This document shows positions 53,201 through 64,000 of a stretch of 64,000 nt of DNA, piece by piece (positions within the stretch are counted from its first letter, which is position 1; each line of letters opens with the position of its first letter). Below the pieces are notes generated by a model. The model saw only the letters and a program-made list of their open reading frames with translations. It did not search any database and was not told the origin of the DNA. Made by a program: the position numbers and the translations under genes. The stretch is from Vanilla planifolia (Eukaryota > Streptophyta > Magnoliopsida > Asparagales > Orchidaceae): NCBI GenBank assembly GCA_023846275.1, contig JAIUJO010000072.1:1881599-1945598 (forward strand). The letters run 5' to 3'.

Positions 53201-56200
53201 TCATTGAGATGAGTTCAATTACATTTGTTTCACATAAATCAAACATTATTTGGAATTACTCTAAATTATAAAAGTAAAAAAATCTAAAAAATACTAAATT
53301 ATTTCCTTAAATCATGTCAGTTAATATTAAAGATGGAATGAGATAAATTGAAGAAATGAATGTAGCCAATTAGAGCCAAATGTAATAATGATTGAAAAAA
53401 AGATTTTGAGTTATATAACAATATGACCAAATAAAAAACAATTAAGAAAATTATAAATTATGAGAGAAAGTTGCATTCTATGGTAATTTTGAGGTTGGAC
53501 ATAACATCCTCAACCATAAAATATAGCATGAATCTCAATTTCTAATAAAGCCTACTTAAACCTTAGAAAATGAGGTATTTAAAAAATTAATATTTTTTTG
53601 ATATAATTAATCAAGATTAGTCAATGATGTTTCATTAATCTCATTGAATCCTTATTTAGAATTATTTTGAATTATCGAAGTAAATAAATATAAAAAATAA
53701 TATTTTTTTAACATTAATTAAATAGATATCAAATCTCAAATATGATGAATTAAAGAAGTGTAAATTCACAAAACAAAAGAAAGATAAGGGTCAAATAAAA
53801 GGAGAGTTTTATTACATAGTAATATAACCAAGTCAAATTAAAAAAGTTTTATAAATCCAATAAATTGTATGAGAAAATTACATTATAAGTTTATAAAGAG
53901 ATAAAGTGCAACGTCCTCAATCAACAAATCAATTACAAATAATATGCTCACAAAGCACTAAAAAGACATAAATAAAGCATTTCAAATACATAAAATTGCT
54001 TATTTAAATGGATACAACTCGTCAAAATGAGTCCATCGATGATTATTTGAACTCAATTTGACACTAGTTAGAATTACTACCCATTAACAAATTAATTATA
54101 AATAAATAATAATAAACTGTTATTCATATACTAAAAATATATATAATAATGATTAAATTAAATAAATTGAAGCAATATAATTGAACCGATTCATATGATT
54201 GTAAAGGTAACATGAGCAGAGATTTAAATTCATAATAATATATAACCTTATTAAGGATAAGTAACATAACTAGATTAAAGATACGTAAAACTTTAAGTGG
54301 AATGATTTAGACTTACAAAGTAATATAACTTTTTTGAAGTAAAAAATTTGAAAAAAATTAGAAAAGTTCAACAAAAAAGTTTCATTTTAAGATACTTAGG
54401 AGTTTGAGCATAGCATCCTCAATAACCAAATAAGGTATAAATTGAAGTGTGTCAAAAATCATACCAAACCAATATGAAAATTAAATATTTGAAAATTTAT
54501 GAATGATTATTTAATTAGATAGTTGATGTTGAGATGATTTTGATAATCTTTTTTCGTCTTGATTGAAGCTCGCTTGAAATTAAAATGAATTACCAGAAAA
54601 AATTAAGATGAATAAGAAATTAATTCAATAAATATATATATTAAACTTGCAATAAGATAAATTTATTCAATATAATATAGCAAAAATAAATCAACGTAAA
54701 GGTTGTAAATGAGGACATTTAGAGTTATATTTTAATATACAAAAATCAAAATGAAAAATTTTAGGATGTCTCATTAATTAATTAAAAATATTCTGTTCCA
54801 AGTTACATTGGAGATTGAGTGTAATATTTCCAATTATTACTTATAGAACAAATCAAAATTTCTATAAAGCGTACCATAATATTTAAAAAATTAAATATTT
54901 AAAAACATAAAAAATGAATATTTAATTGCATAGAGCTTATTAATATGAGTTCAACAATGTTTGTATGATATCCATTAGGCTTTCTTCTAAACTACTATGA
55001 GTAAATAAAGCAAATAAGCATGCAAAATAGTAAAGTTTTTTCAACATCAAGGAAAACTATATTAAAGCATAAAAGAGAACAATGGAATCAATATAATGTA
55101 ACCAAATCAAAGTGTTATAAACGTAATAGGTGAAGAGATCTATAGTTATTTGGGAATATAACCAAATGAATGCAAAACATTTGAAAAAATGAGATAATTT
55201 TTATATAGAGAGGCAGCATTCATAGATAAAAAAGAAATTTACCATAACATTCTTGTTCATCAAATTAGCTAAGTATCAAAAGATAGTTAGAAGCATAGCA
55301 AAACACTCAAAAAATATTTAAAATATAAAACTATAATTTCATTGGATAAAGCTCATAGAGTAGAGTCTAGCAACTTTTATTTTATCTCAAATGGACCTTA
55401 TTTAAAATTTTTGAGAATTACCAAAATATATAAAGAAGCATAGCAAAAAAAATATTTTTAATATTAAGTACTGATATATTAAAGATGAAATCAGATAAAC
55501 ACAACAAATGTGACGTAGCTAAATCAAAGCAATGTTAATATCACATGAGAGGAGTTTTTTAGTTAAATAGTAAAATATTTAATGGAATGTGATTAATTGT
55601 TCAAAAAAGTATAGTCCAATGTACTAATTAGAATGATATTAATATCTTCTATCATTAAATTAAGTATGAAAGAAAAAGACTTATAAATTCTTCAAAAATC
55701 TTTCAAAATTAAATATTTAAAAATGTGGAATGAATATTTTCGACATAACACATTGAGAGGAGTCCTACGACATTTATTTCATTTATATTAGATAATATTT
55801 AGAACTACAACAAAAAAGAGAAAATACAAAAAAGCTTAAATAATATTAAATTATTATGTTGTTATTAAGTAATATATGATATAGCTAAAACAAAACAAAA
55901 TGTGGAGCTTATATTATGCATCCAAATCAATCCAAAAAATTTAATTAGAAATAAATTTTATAAGAAGGACATATTACAAGATATTAAACAAATTAAATGT
56001 TAAATTATTAATCATTAAATCTATAACAAACAGAAATGCCTATAAAAGCATGAAAAAAGCTTTAAAAAATTAAATTTTTTAAAAATATAAAAATAAATTT
56101 TAATTTGAAGATCTTGATAAAACTTAGTTTGGAATTATATTGTACTATCAAATTAAAGAAGTACTAATACATATTTCTTATTAAAAAAATTGTTATATAT

Positions 56201-57395
56201 TTGCTTAATATTAGAATAATAATAAAAATTTATTTTTCTAATATTAAGTAATTATATAGTAAATTTGTTAATATGAAAAGTGTAAGCACAGTAATATAAG
56301 TAAATTATGGTGATGTTAAGGTCATAGACGAGGACGATTAGCATTTCATAATAATATAAATAAATCAAAATGAAACATTTGAAGAAATGAGATAAATTAT
56401 ATTAGAAAGTTGATTCCATGATACTAAGGACATTATGTGCAACATTTTTTTTATCATATAATCAGGTAAAATCTAAATGTCTTTTAAGGAATTCCAAAAA
56501 GATAAAGAGATAAACTAAAATAAATATTTTGAGAGATAGAGCTCATGTAGACAAAAACAATGATGTTGTTCCATTTGGCTTGAATTATTAAGAACTAATA
56601 ATGTAAATAGAATATTTAAACATATAAAAAAATGAATGTTTAACTTAACAAACCTCATTAAGATGAATCCAACAACTTTTTATTATTCTACATCTCACCT
56701 CATTTAGAATCACTAAAAATTAAGAAAGTAAACATATATAAATAATAACAAGCTATTCATTTAATGTAAAGCAGATATATGTTAAAGTTGGGATGATATA
56801 AATTAAAGTAATAGCAAATAGCAAAATCAAATCAATAAATCAGAGTTTTAAAGTACTATAACAAAATTATGGAAAATCTTTTGAGAAAATAGGATAAAAT
56901 TTATGAGAAACTAGTAATTTTAAAAACTATGGAGATCTAGTATAACATATTCAATTGAAAAATCAAGTGCGAATCAAATTGTCTCACAAAACATGCTAAA
57001 AGTACTTAGAAAATTAAATTATCTTTTAAAAAATGAATATTTAAATTTTAAAGCTCATTAAAAATATCAAACTATAACTATTTTGTCTTTATTAGAGTTA
57101 TTTTGTCTCATAATCTAAGCCAAAATCCGAAAACATAAAGATTTAGAAATATTAAATTTAATATTAATTGGATAGAGCACATCAAAATGAGTATAATATT
57201 ATTTCTTTCATCACAAAGGTACCTTCTTTAGAGTTATTATTGATTACTAAATTGAAAGAATTAATAATAATAAAATATTATTTTTATATTACGTAAATAT
57301 GTATATTAAAGTTGAAATAATGTAAATTGAAGCAATTTAAAAAAATAGAATCAATTTAAACATGCTTTGGCTCATATTAAAGTTGAAATAATGCA
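50255..57395 (+). repeat. Satellite array block 3, forward orientation
   Basis: The monomer resumes at the phase ctcaaggtaactccaatggc, which corresponds to gctcattgagatgagtccaatgac. Further landmarks lie near 50,670, 51,080, 51,930, 52,770, 53,195 (a clear gagctcattgagatgag), 54,010, 54,520, 54,930, 55,345 and 56,540. One unit near 55,080-55,170 shows the internal ataaccaaat duplication exactly 60 bp apart. Units between 56,100 and 57,200 are scrambled by deletions and by partial duplication, with two landmark copies near 57,050 and 57,170. Open frames at 51,901-52,221 (106 codons, minus) and 53,043-53,246 lie in satellite sequence and are rejected as genes. Confidence 0.9.
52048..52066. repeat. 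AT dinucleotide microsatellite
   Basis: A pure alternating AT run inside a satellite monomer, at the place of the aagtaaatatatatta landmark. It is probably an expansion of the short native TATATAT of the monomer. Confidence 0.9.
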
Positions 57396-57400
57396 AGTTT
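57300..57400. other. Orientation switch in the satellite (forward to reverse)
   Basis: Forward satellite reads through attgaagcaattta to about 57,360. A second copy of the 20-base string atattaaagttgaaataatg (57,303-57,322 and 57,374-57,393) follows. From about 57,397 the sequence reads as the reverse complement, starting in the A-rich tail phase. The perfect 20-bp direct repeat, 71 bp apart, sits directly at the breakpoint. Confidence 0.8.
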
Positions 57401-60400
57401 TCTTTATTTTTTTAAAGCTTTTCTACATTTTTTAAATTTTTTCATGAGATTTAATGATTCATATATGATCTTGTAATTAATGATGATATAATTAATCTCT
57501 TTAGTTCCTTGGAGTGAACGTTTCTTGTATAATTTATCTTTTTTAAATAAATATGTTGATTTGATATTTTTATATTACTATATGGCTTTAAATCTCATCT
57601 CATGTGACCTTTAAATCACTTTTATTTTGTTATGTTATAATGCTTTAATTGATGTTGTTACAACTTTATTATTTATATTCTTAGTAATAAAATATACTTG
57701 GTGATTTTGTTTGAATATTTAATTTGATAATTAATAGTAGTTCAAACGAGGTCCAATCAAGTTCGAACAAATGTCATTGAACTCATCTTGGCAACCTCTA
57801 CAAATTTAAATATTTATTTCAAGATTTTGAATATTTTATTTATTTTGTTTTAGTAAAGCTTTTAAGAAATTTTAATAAGATTAAATGATCACTAAATATT
57901 TTATTTCTCATTAGTATAATGTAACGCTATTTTCTTGAATAATTAATCTTATTTATTAAAATTATTTTTTATTTTTTATATTATTGTGTTACTATAGATC
58001 TCCTTGATAATCTTTGTGTTTGAATAATTATGATATGTAACATTATTTCAATTTATTTTGTGTTTAAATAATTATGAATCGTTGGGCTCACTTGATTAGT
58101 TTTATCAAATTAAATATTGTTTCATATATTTTTAAAAACTTTAGTTTTATTGTTTTGCACAAATTATAACAGATTTCATTAATTAATTTGATCATTTTAT
58201 GATTACCATCAAACACCTCAAAATCATGGAATTCAAATTTCCTAAACATTTTATGTCATTTCTTTAAAGTTTTCACTTTGATTTGTCTATAATACTAAGT
58301 AACTCAAAATCTTCTATCATATCAGCAGTACATAACTTTAATTTAAGTATATTACATAGCCAAATTTACCTCATTGAGGCTTTAATATAAATCTAATTAA
58401 TATTGAAATAATAATTAATTATTATTTATGCATATCTATTTTTATAATTCATAGACATTCCTAACATGTATTGATCAAGTAGAAATAAGAATTATTATAG
58501 ATGTCATGATCAGCTCTATCAAATTAAATTTTTTTATTCTATACTTTTGAATATCTTTATATCATGCATTTTTGTTGATATAACAAGAATTTTTTATTCA
58601 TCCTTGATTAGGTGGTTGAGGACATCACACTCAATTTCCTTAATATCTTGGAATATTATATTCTTGTACAATTTATCATATTTTTCCAAATTTTTTGTTT
58701 TGATTTGTATATATTGCTCAGTAACTCAAAATATCCTCTCTTGTCACCATTTCATCACTTTGATTTTATTATGTTAAAATGCTTCAACTAAACACAATTC
58801 AATTTTGATATTAATTTACCAAACATAAAATTTCATAGATCATTTTTATTTCTGCCTACTTACCTTTGTAATACATCGTAATTCTAAAGAAGGTTCGATA
58901 AATATAAAACCAACATCATTTGACTAAGCTTAATGAACTCTATCCAATTAAAAATTATATTTTACATTTTTATATATTTAATTTTTTAAAAGTTTTCTAG
59001 GCATTATGAGTCATTAAATTTTTACCTGATTTGATGAGTAAATATGTTACACTCTATTCCATAGTATCTTGGAATGCAACGTTTTGTACAATTATCTCTC
59101 TTTTGTTAATGTTTCACTTCGATTTCTTTATATTACTATGAATCACTAATTCTCCTCCCCTTAGAACTTTGTAATATTTTTATTTAGCTTTGTTATATTA
59201 CATCAATTTAACTTATTTGAATTTTATTTTATATATTACTTAAAATTAATTTAATAATTTGTTATTGCATTTGCTTATACACATTTTCAATTTATAGTTT
59301 TACCAAACTTGGGCCCATTGATAGAATTTAATATTTATTTCTACATTTTAAATATGTTATTTTCTATGTTTTTAGGAAAATTTAGTAGATATTTAAATTC
59401 ATTCTTAATATAATGATTGAGGATGTTGTAATCGATCTTCTTAGTATTTTGGAATTCAACTTTAATGTACAATTTATCCAATTTTTCGAAATATTTCAAA
59501 TTGATTTTTTTAAATTACTATGAAAGACTAATTTTCTTTTTGTGTGACCATTACATCATTTTCTTTTTTTACATTAAAATGATTAAATTTAACTTATTTT
59601 TGTTTTAATATATATCCCTTTAATATCTTAAAATTATCAATTATTATTTATGTTGATTTACATTAGTAATTTGTTGTAGTCTAAAATGAGGTCCAATGGA
59701 GACAAAAAATATCTTTATATACATGATGATGAGCTTCATCTAATTTATTATTCTTTTTTAAACTCCAAAATTATTGATTTCTAGGTCTTTGGCATAATCA
59801 TTAGATCTTTTGATTCATACTAGATATCATGAATGAGGATGTTACAATCTATCTTCATAATATCTTGGAAGCAACATTACATTACAATTTATCCCATTTC
59901 ATAACATTGCTTTTATTTATTGGGTTTATTAGTATGTTACTTTAAATCTAGTTTAAAATGAACATTATAATACTTCGATTTGGCTATATTACATTACTTT
60001 ATATTAGTTCAACTTCCAAATATATTTACTTAAATAATAATTTTTTTATTTATGCTTATTTACTTTGTTAATGAATTATATTCTAAAATTATGTTTGAAC
60101 AGGTGAAATAGATCTCATTAGACTCTCCTTAATTAGTTTTATCGAATCAAATATTCATTTTTGATTTTTTTAAAAAATTTATTTTCAACGTTTTGACCTA
60201 TTTTGTAAGATATTTTGATTCATTCTTTAACTGACACACAAGGATGTTATACTTGGTACCTATTTATTCTTAGAATACAACTTTCTTACATAATTTATCT
60301 AATTTTTGCAAATTGTTCACTTTGACGTGGTTACAATACTATAAAATCCTAATTTTCCTCTCATGTAAATTTTATTATTATTTATATTTGTTTTCAGTAG

Positions 60401-61120
60401 TAATTGTCCTTAATTCTAAATAAGGCTTGATGTAGACAAAACAAGCATCATTAAACTCATTATGATGAGTGCTATCAATATATATTTTTATATGTTTAAA
60501 TATATTATTTCAAGATTTTTAGTATTCTTAGGAGACACTTTTGTTTGTACACCTTTTTTAAATTGACAATGTTATAGTCGATCTCAACAATATTTTGGAA
60601 TGTGTCATCCCACGTAATTTGTGTCATTTTTCACAACTTTTTCCTTTTTCGTTATACTTTTATTAAACTCTCATTCCCTTCTCGTATGACCCTTCCATCA
60701 ATTGTATTTGGTTACATTATTTTTCTTTAACTAAACTCTTTTCTATTTTAATATATAATCAATTTATTTTCCAATAATAATTTATTATGATTTACATATA
60801 TTTATATTTGTAGTTTATAGGATCCTAAACAAGAATTATTGAAGGCAAGAAAATGTTGGATTAGTCTTGAGGAGTTTTGTGCAAATAAATATTTATTTTA
60901 ATAGATTTAAATATTTTATTCTAATTTTTTTTGGCACGGTTTACATTACTTTTCGATTTGTACCTCATTTGACCATTAAGGAAGCTAAACTTGAGAAACC
61001 CTAGAATCTTAGAATACAAGTTGCAAAATTTATATAATTTCTTAACTTTTTTTGCTTTGATTTAGTTATATTACTTCATAGTCATAAATCTCCCTAAGTG
61101 TGGAGATTACATCACATTGT
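57397..61120 (-). repeat. Satellite array block 4, reverse orientation
   Basis: About nine monomers as reverse complement. Reverse forms of the landmarks recur: catgagatttaatgattcat near 57,444 for atgaatc..tctcata, tcatgtgacctttaaatc near 57,600 for aggtcacatgaga, gaactctatccaattaaaaa near 58,935 for ttggatagagctc, tatcttggaatgcaacg near 59,067 for gttgcattccaagata, and tttgatttagttatatta near 61,057. The T-rich plus strand makes the block stand out. The 58,547-58,777 open frame lies in it and is not a gene. Confidence 0.88.
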
Positions 61121-61135
61121 ATTTCTAATACATCA
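61085..61135. other. Orientation switch in the satellite (reverse to forward)
   Basis: Reverse satellite runs to about 61,120 (acatcacattgta is the reverse of the aatgtaaaggtc region). Forward satellite begins at about 61,122 in the phase catcaaaattaaaacaaaac, i.e. the second ataaccaaatcaaag copy, followed by aaatgaaataaattg and agcattccaagatatt. A 7-bp inverted repeat, aatctcc (61,087-61,093) with ggagatt (61,102-61,108), lies just before the break. Confidence 0.75.
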
Positions 61136-64000
61136 AAATTAAAACAAAACATTAGTTGAAATGAAATAAATTGTAAAGTAAAGTAGCATTCCAAGATATT
61201 AAGAAAATTGTGTAATAATATCGATCAAAAAAACAAATACAAATTAAAATCCGTTGTAAAGTTAGCCAAAACTTTAGAGAATAAATATTTTGTAACATAA
61301 AAAAATATTTATTGTGTGCAGCTCATTAAGAAAATCTAATCACATTTGTTTTATTTTCATTAATCCTTGTTTGGAATAAATTATAATAGATTAATAATTA
61401 AATATTAAGTATATATTAAAGATGATATGAGAAAAATTGAAGTATTATAATATTTCCAAACAAGGTGATACAAGAGTAACATGAGGAAAGATTTAGAGTG
61501 ACATAATACTATAACAAAATTTTTCCAAAAACTTTAAAAAAAGTAAATAAATTTTATTAGAAACCTCCACTCAATGATATTATGAAATTTAGGGGGATGC
61601 CTCGATCATTAAATTTGGTAAAAATAAAAAATATAAAAAAATGTGTCAAAATACATGAAAATAAAACATAAAAAAATTATAATAAGTTTTTTTTATATAG
61701 CTTGTCGAGATAAGTCCAATGATACTTTTTTCATCTCAAATGGTCTTTCTATGCAGTAATGTGAATTTTCAATGTAAAAATTCATAAATAATTAAAAAAT
61801 GTTATTTTAAAATTTTGTAAAAATATGATAAAGTTTAAATAGAAAGCATGAAACAATTTAATATAATGAAATAAAAAAGTCATAATTGTAATATAAGAGG
61901 TGATTTTAACTTCTCTACAATATAAGTAAATCAAAAAAATTGAAGAAATGTAATAAAAAAATTGAAGAAATGTAATAAATTGTATAGGATAATTGAATGT
62001 AATAACTTATATGGGATAATTGATTTACATGATGCTAGGTAGATTATGTGTAGCATCCATGAACATCTAATCAGGTATAAATCAAAATAACTTATAATGT
62101 GTGTAAATATGCAAGAAAATAAAATATTTGAAAATTAAAAAATTAAAGATTCATTTTGTAAGAGATCATCAAGACCAGACCAATAATGTTTTTTTCATCT
62201 AGATTAGACCTCATTTTGAATTATTATGAAATATCTAATGTATTATTTTATAATATTAAAAGTTAATTAAGATAAACTAATGTAATTTAATATAATAAAA
62301 TCAAAGTGATGTAAAGGTGATATTAGAGTTATAATTTCCTAGAAATATAACATAATAAGAACAAAAATGTTGAATAAAAGAGATAAGTTATATGAGAATG
62401 TTTCACTCCATGGTACTAAGGAGTTTCAATGTTATATCCTTGAATACCAAATAAAGCACAAATTGAAATTTCTCATAAAGGGTGCAAAAAACATAGGAAA
62501 GTAAAATATTTAAAAATAATAAATAATATTTCATTGGATAGATCATGTGGAGGTGAGCCCAACAACATTTCTTTCATATTAAAATATTTTTTTAACATTT
62601 AATTAATTTATATTGAATTTAAAATACGATAAATTGAACAAATGTTATTTATCAAATTCAAAACGATGTGAAGGTCACGTCAGTGAAAATTGAGTTACAC
62701 AATAATATAATCAAATCAAAGTGAAATGTTATAAGAGATAGAATCCAACATTATTAATATTCAAGTTTGAGTCATATCAAAATAAATTAAAAAAATCTAA
62801 CGAGACTATTCATAAAAAAATATTTAAAATATAAAAATTAACATAAAAAAATGAATTTTTAAATTATTCAATGATGTTTGTTTTATCTCGTTCAGACCTT
62901 GTTTGAAATGGATATAAATTATAAAAAAACAATAAGCATAAATAAAAAATATTATTTTTTATATTAAGTAAAAATTTGTTTAAGCTAAAATTAAAAAAAT
63001 TTGAAGAAATTTAATATAAAAAAATAAAAAATGAAGAAAAGATCACATGAGATCACATGTAGTATCAAATTATAACATAACCAAATGAAAAAAATAAATT
63101 TTAAGAAGTTAGATAAAGTATATGCAAAAGTTGCATTCCATAATAATAAAGTGATGCAACATAAAATTGTTGATCATTAAATCATTTATGAATAAAAAAA
63201 TCACATAAAAACCTCTAGTGCAATAAAAATAAAATAATTAAAAATACAAAAGTGATTATTTAATTAGATGGACCTCATCAACATGAATCCAATGCCATTT
63301 GTTTGTCTCTATTAAACCTTAATTAGAATTGCTATAATTGCAAATTTAAATAAGTATAAATCGTATTAAATTAATATTTTAATAAAATTCATATATTAAT
63401 TTTAATTTTAAAATTAGATAAATTGAAACAATGTAATATAATAAAATAAAAGAGAAAATTTGAAAATGTGAGATGAATTAAATAATATAGTTACTTTCAA
63501 AAATTATGAGAGATCGAAGGTGATATCCTCAATCATCAAAAAATTTGAATATAAAATTGTATAGTTCATTTGATAGAGCTTCTGAGGATGTGTCCAACAA
63601 TATTTTTTTCTCTTAGTTTTACCTAGTTTGTAATTAATGTGGATTATCAAAATAAGTTAAAAAACAATAATAAATTATTTTATTAAATCATGTAGGTATG
63701 TATTAAAGATGAAATGAGATAAACTAAGGCAAAAACATCACTAACCAATCTAGATGTCACACTTGAGGAGATTTAGAGTTACATAGTAGTATATCCAAAT
63801 CAACGCAAAACATATGAAATAATATGAAAACTTTTATGGGAAAGATACAATTCACGATAATAAAGAGAATTGATGTAACATTTTTTCTCATCAAATTTAG
63901 TTCAAATAAGATTGCCTTTTAAGGTGTGACAAAATAAAAAAATATTTAAAAATATAACAACAAATATTTGGTGTCTAATGATGCTTACTTCTTATAGATA
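61122..64000 (+). repeat. Satellite array block 5, forward orientation
   Basis: About seven monomers with the usual landmarks (for example agcttgtcgagataagtccaa near 61,702, gatagagcttctgagg near 63,572, ggagatttagagttacatag near 63,767). The block runs off the window end within a monomer. The segment 62,700-62,880 is shortened by deletions. No other feature is visible. Confidence 0.88.
61933..61978 (+). repeat. 22-bp local tandem duplication
   Basis: The string aaaaaaattgaagaaatg followed by taat occurs twice with a period of 22 bp. It is a small duplication within one satellite monomer. Confidence 0.85.

Overview
The window is very AT-rich eukaryotic DNA and almost certainly comes from a plant nuclear genome. 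The evidence is a long array of a satellite-like repeat with a monomer of about 400-420 bp, interrupted once by a decayed Ty1/copia retrotransposon whose gag and RNase H remnants resemble the Sire-like plant lineages. I find no intact protein-coding gene, no recognisable RNA gene and no regulatory site. Open frames of 60-106 codons occur in the repeats on both strands, but they are chance frames in AT-rich DNA. The setting is most like old (peri)centromeric or interstitial heterochromatin. I cannot name the species.

Layout: (1) about 1-3,850, satellite in reverse orientation; (2) about 3,885-42,780, satellite in forward orientation; (3) about 42,780-50,255, a non-satellite island; (4) about 50,255-57,395, forward satellite; (5) about 57,397-61,120, reverse satellite; (6) about 61,122-64,000, forward satellite running off the window. 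The orientation switches near 3.87, 57.39 and 61.12 kb are visible by eye, because the A-rich strand becomes the T-rich strand and the monomer landmarks appear as reverse complements.

The monomer, read on its A-rich strand, has a fixed landmark order: an agagctcattgagatgag block, then ccaatgacatttgtttcatc, cctcatttggaattactatg, aattaccaaagtaaataagc, an aataat/attatt dyad, aagtaaatatatattaaag, agataaattgaagc, ataaccaaatcaaag, aggtcacatgaga, tttagagttacatag, a second ataaccaaatcaaag, a second agataaattg, gttgcattccaagatact, gatcgagtgtaacatcctcgatc split by a short spacer, atcaaatcaggtatgaatc, and an A-rich tail aaataaaatatttaaaaata. About 135-140 copies, many truncated, fill about 56 kb. Neighbouring copies are strongly diverged, so the array is not freshly homogenised. 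On top of the monomer there are larger duplications: a roughly 3.97 kb tandem duplication (about 32.97-36.93 and 36.93-40.93 kb), a roughly 779 bp tandem duplication (about 11.79-13.32 kb), and a dispersed pair (about 4.53-5.50 and 18.69-19.72 kb) sharing the same internal deletion.

The island holds, on the minus strand, a short copia derivative (about 44.2-48.1 kb). It has two LTR-like copies of about 390 bp, a gag remnant with a damaged zinc knuckle, a protease motif and a GAG-pre-integrase motif, and this is followed directly by the end of RNase H. Integrase core and reverse transcriptase are missing. The flanks of the island (42.78-44.2 and 48.1-50.25 kb) are neither satellite nor recognisable copia and are left unclassified.
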